NCBI GenBank assembly: GCA_903910215.1
Contig: CAIVYV010000224.1
Coordinates: forward strand, 1-6,791
Length of the DNA: 6,791 nt
Origin: an uncultured Pseudomonadota bacterium
GTDB lineage: Bacteria; Pseudomonadota; Gammaproteobacteria; Steroidobacterales; Steroidobacteraceae
Direction: 5' to 3'
Numbering within the stretch: the stretch's first letter is position 1; the number at the start of each line of letters is the position of its first letter. A program made the translations under genes and the position numbers. This document shows positions 6,213 to 6,791 of this stretch, in pieces. The notes below the pieces were generated by a model. That model searched no databases. It had not been told where the DNA came from and saw only the letters and a list, made by a program, of their open reading frames with translations.

Positions 6213-6791
6213 GTGCAACTGAGGCGAATACGATCGGCGACCGTGGCGACTCCCTGTGTCGATGCCACCGCATCGGCTTTGTCGGCACTGCTCGAGTATC
6301 GGATTCGAGATCGTTCGCCGGTCACCTCGGAGTTGGCTGCACTCTGGCATGCGCCCGCCATGGCGGGGCGCGCCTGCGTCGTGTTGAGCACGGACGAGTA
6401 TCCGGATGTGACTCTCCGGCTCGTTGAGGTGACTCCAGTGCCTGCATATCGGCCGTTCTGGAGTTTTGGCTGGAATTCGTTCGAGGTCAGTGTCGCAGGT
6501 CTCGACGAGCTGTTCAGTCGTGTGCAGCGTGAGCAGTCTTCCTTCTTCCGTATCCGTGGCGAACCGCACGCGCTTCGCGCGTACCCCAGCATACGCGCGA
6601 TGCAACTCGAGGGACGTTCGGGTGAAATCTATTATTTGACCGAGGAGACAGCGAGCGGTGTCTCCCCGGTGCCGCCCACGAGTCGTTGTGGGCGCTTGTT
6701 TATTACGGTGCTCGGAGCGCCCTCGATTGAACAGGCGCGCGATTTCTACGCCAACAATTTCGAGTTACGAGCGCGCCCGATTCGAGCGTCG
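6213..6791 (+). CDS. Glyoxalase-like VOC-family protein, 3' end outside window (partial)
   Basis: A GTG start with a good ribosome site opens a frame of 193 codons that reaches the window edge without a stop. The N-terminus (RRIRSATVATPCVDATASAL) resembles the first strand and helix of a VOC (glyoxalase/bleomycin-resistance/dioxygenase) module. It continues with AALWHAPAMAGRACVVL (42-58), LRLVEV (68-73), FGWNSFEVSVAGLDEL (85-100) and MQLEGRSGEIYYLT (130-143). Glu138 in the last strand sits where VOC enzymes often place a metal ligand. A second module begins at about 160 with RLFITVLGAPSIEQARDFYA and is cut by the window end, so a two-module protein is likely. VOC proteins include lyases, isomerases, dioxygenases and resistance proteins; which applies here is unknown. 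It is divergent from, and 80 bases away from, the importer operon, suggesting linked function or control. Confidence 0.85.
   Translation, partial: MQLRRIRSATVATPCVDATASALSALLEYRIRDRSPVTSELAALWHAPAMAGRACVVLSTDEYPDVTLRLVEVTPVPAYRPFWSFGWNSFEVSVAGLDELFSRVQREQSSFFRIRGEPHALRAYPSIRAMQLEGRSGEIYYLTEETASGVSPVPPTSRCGRLFITVLGAPSIEQARDFYANNFELRARPIRAS

Noticed and set aside
6133..6288. N-terminal extension of the substrate-binding protein to a start at 6288
   Set aside because: It adds 52 Arg/Ser/His-rich residues before an intact lipoprotein signal, has no family similarity, and would overlap the VOC gene; the GTG at 6132 has a GGAG site.
6206..6427. Plus-strand open frame starting with GTG at 6206
   Set aside because: It overlaps the VOC gene in another frame, stops after 73 codons, and shows no family motif, whereas the frame from 6213 has VOC features throughout and a well-placed ribosome site.
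5919..6605. Minus-strand open frame of 228 codons across the intergenic region
   Set aside because: It runs antisense to the VOC gene and out of frame with the lipoprotein gene, is rich in Arg/His/Ser with no recognisable motif, and conflicts with two well-supported genes.

Overview
The window is about 6.8 kb of fairly GC-rich DNA. It is densely coding, with short or overlapping gene junctions. The genes point to a Gram-negative bacterium, probably of the Pseudomonadota: one encodes a lipoprotein solute receptor with Asp after the lipidated Cys, and its neighbours form a Dpp/Opp-type importer. Genus and species cannot be read from the sequence. I see no insertion sequence, CRISPR array, tRNA or rRNA, and no stretch above 100 bases lacks a gene.

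Layout, left to right. (1) Positions 1-1277, plus strand: the 3' part of a long protein with two alpha/beta-hydrolase-like domains in tandem; its start lies before the window. (2) Positions 6132 down to 1246, minus strand: a complete four-gene importer operon of the peptide/nickel/opine (PepT/Dpp/Opp) class. In transcription order it encodes a substrate-binding lipoprotein, a DppB-like permease, a DppC-like permease and a fused double ATPase. The junctions are an 8-base overlap, a 4-base ATGA overlap and a 3-base gap, so the genes are very likely one mRNA. (3) Positions 6133-6212: an 80-base divergent intergenic region. (4) Positions 6213-6791, plus strand: a GTG-initiated gene for a glyoxalase-like (VOC) protein, running off the right edge.

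How they may work together. The lipoprotein captures a small organic solute in the periplasm, the two permeases form the channel, and the fused ATPase supplies both nucleotide-binding domains. The VOC gene shares its upstream region with the importer and could be co-regulated. The hydrolase gene converges on the ATPase gene with a 32-base overlap. Importer, VOC protein and hydrolase-fold protein together suggest uptake and processing of one compound, but its identity cannot be inferred.

The points most worth a second look are the inverted order of the two ATPase halves relative to YejF-type fusions, the non-serine residues at both nucleophile elbows of the tandem hydrolase, and an out-of-frame 11-base tandem repeat inside that gene.
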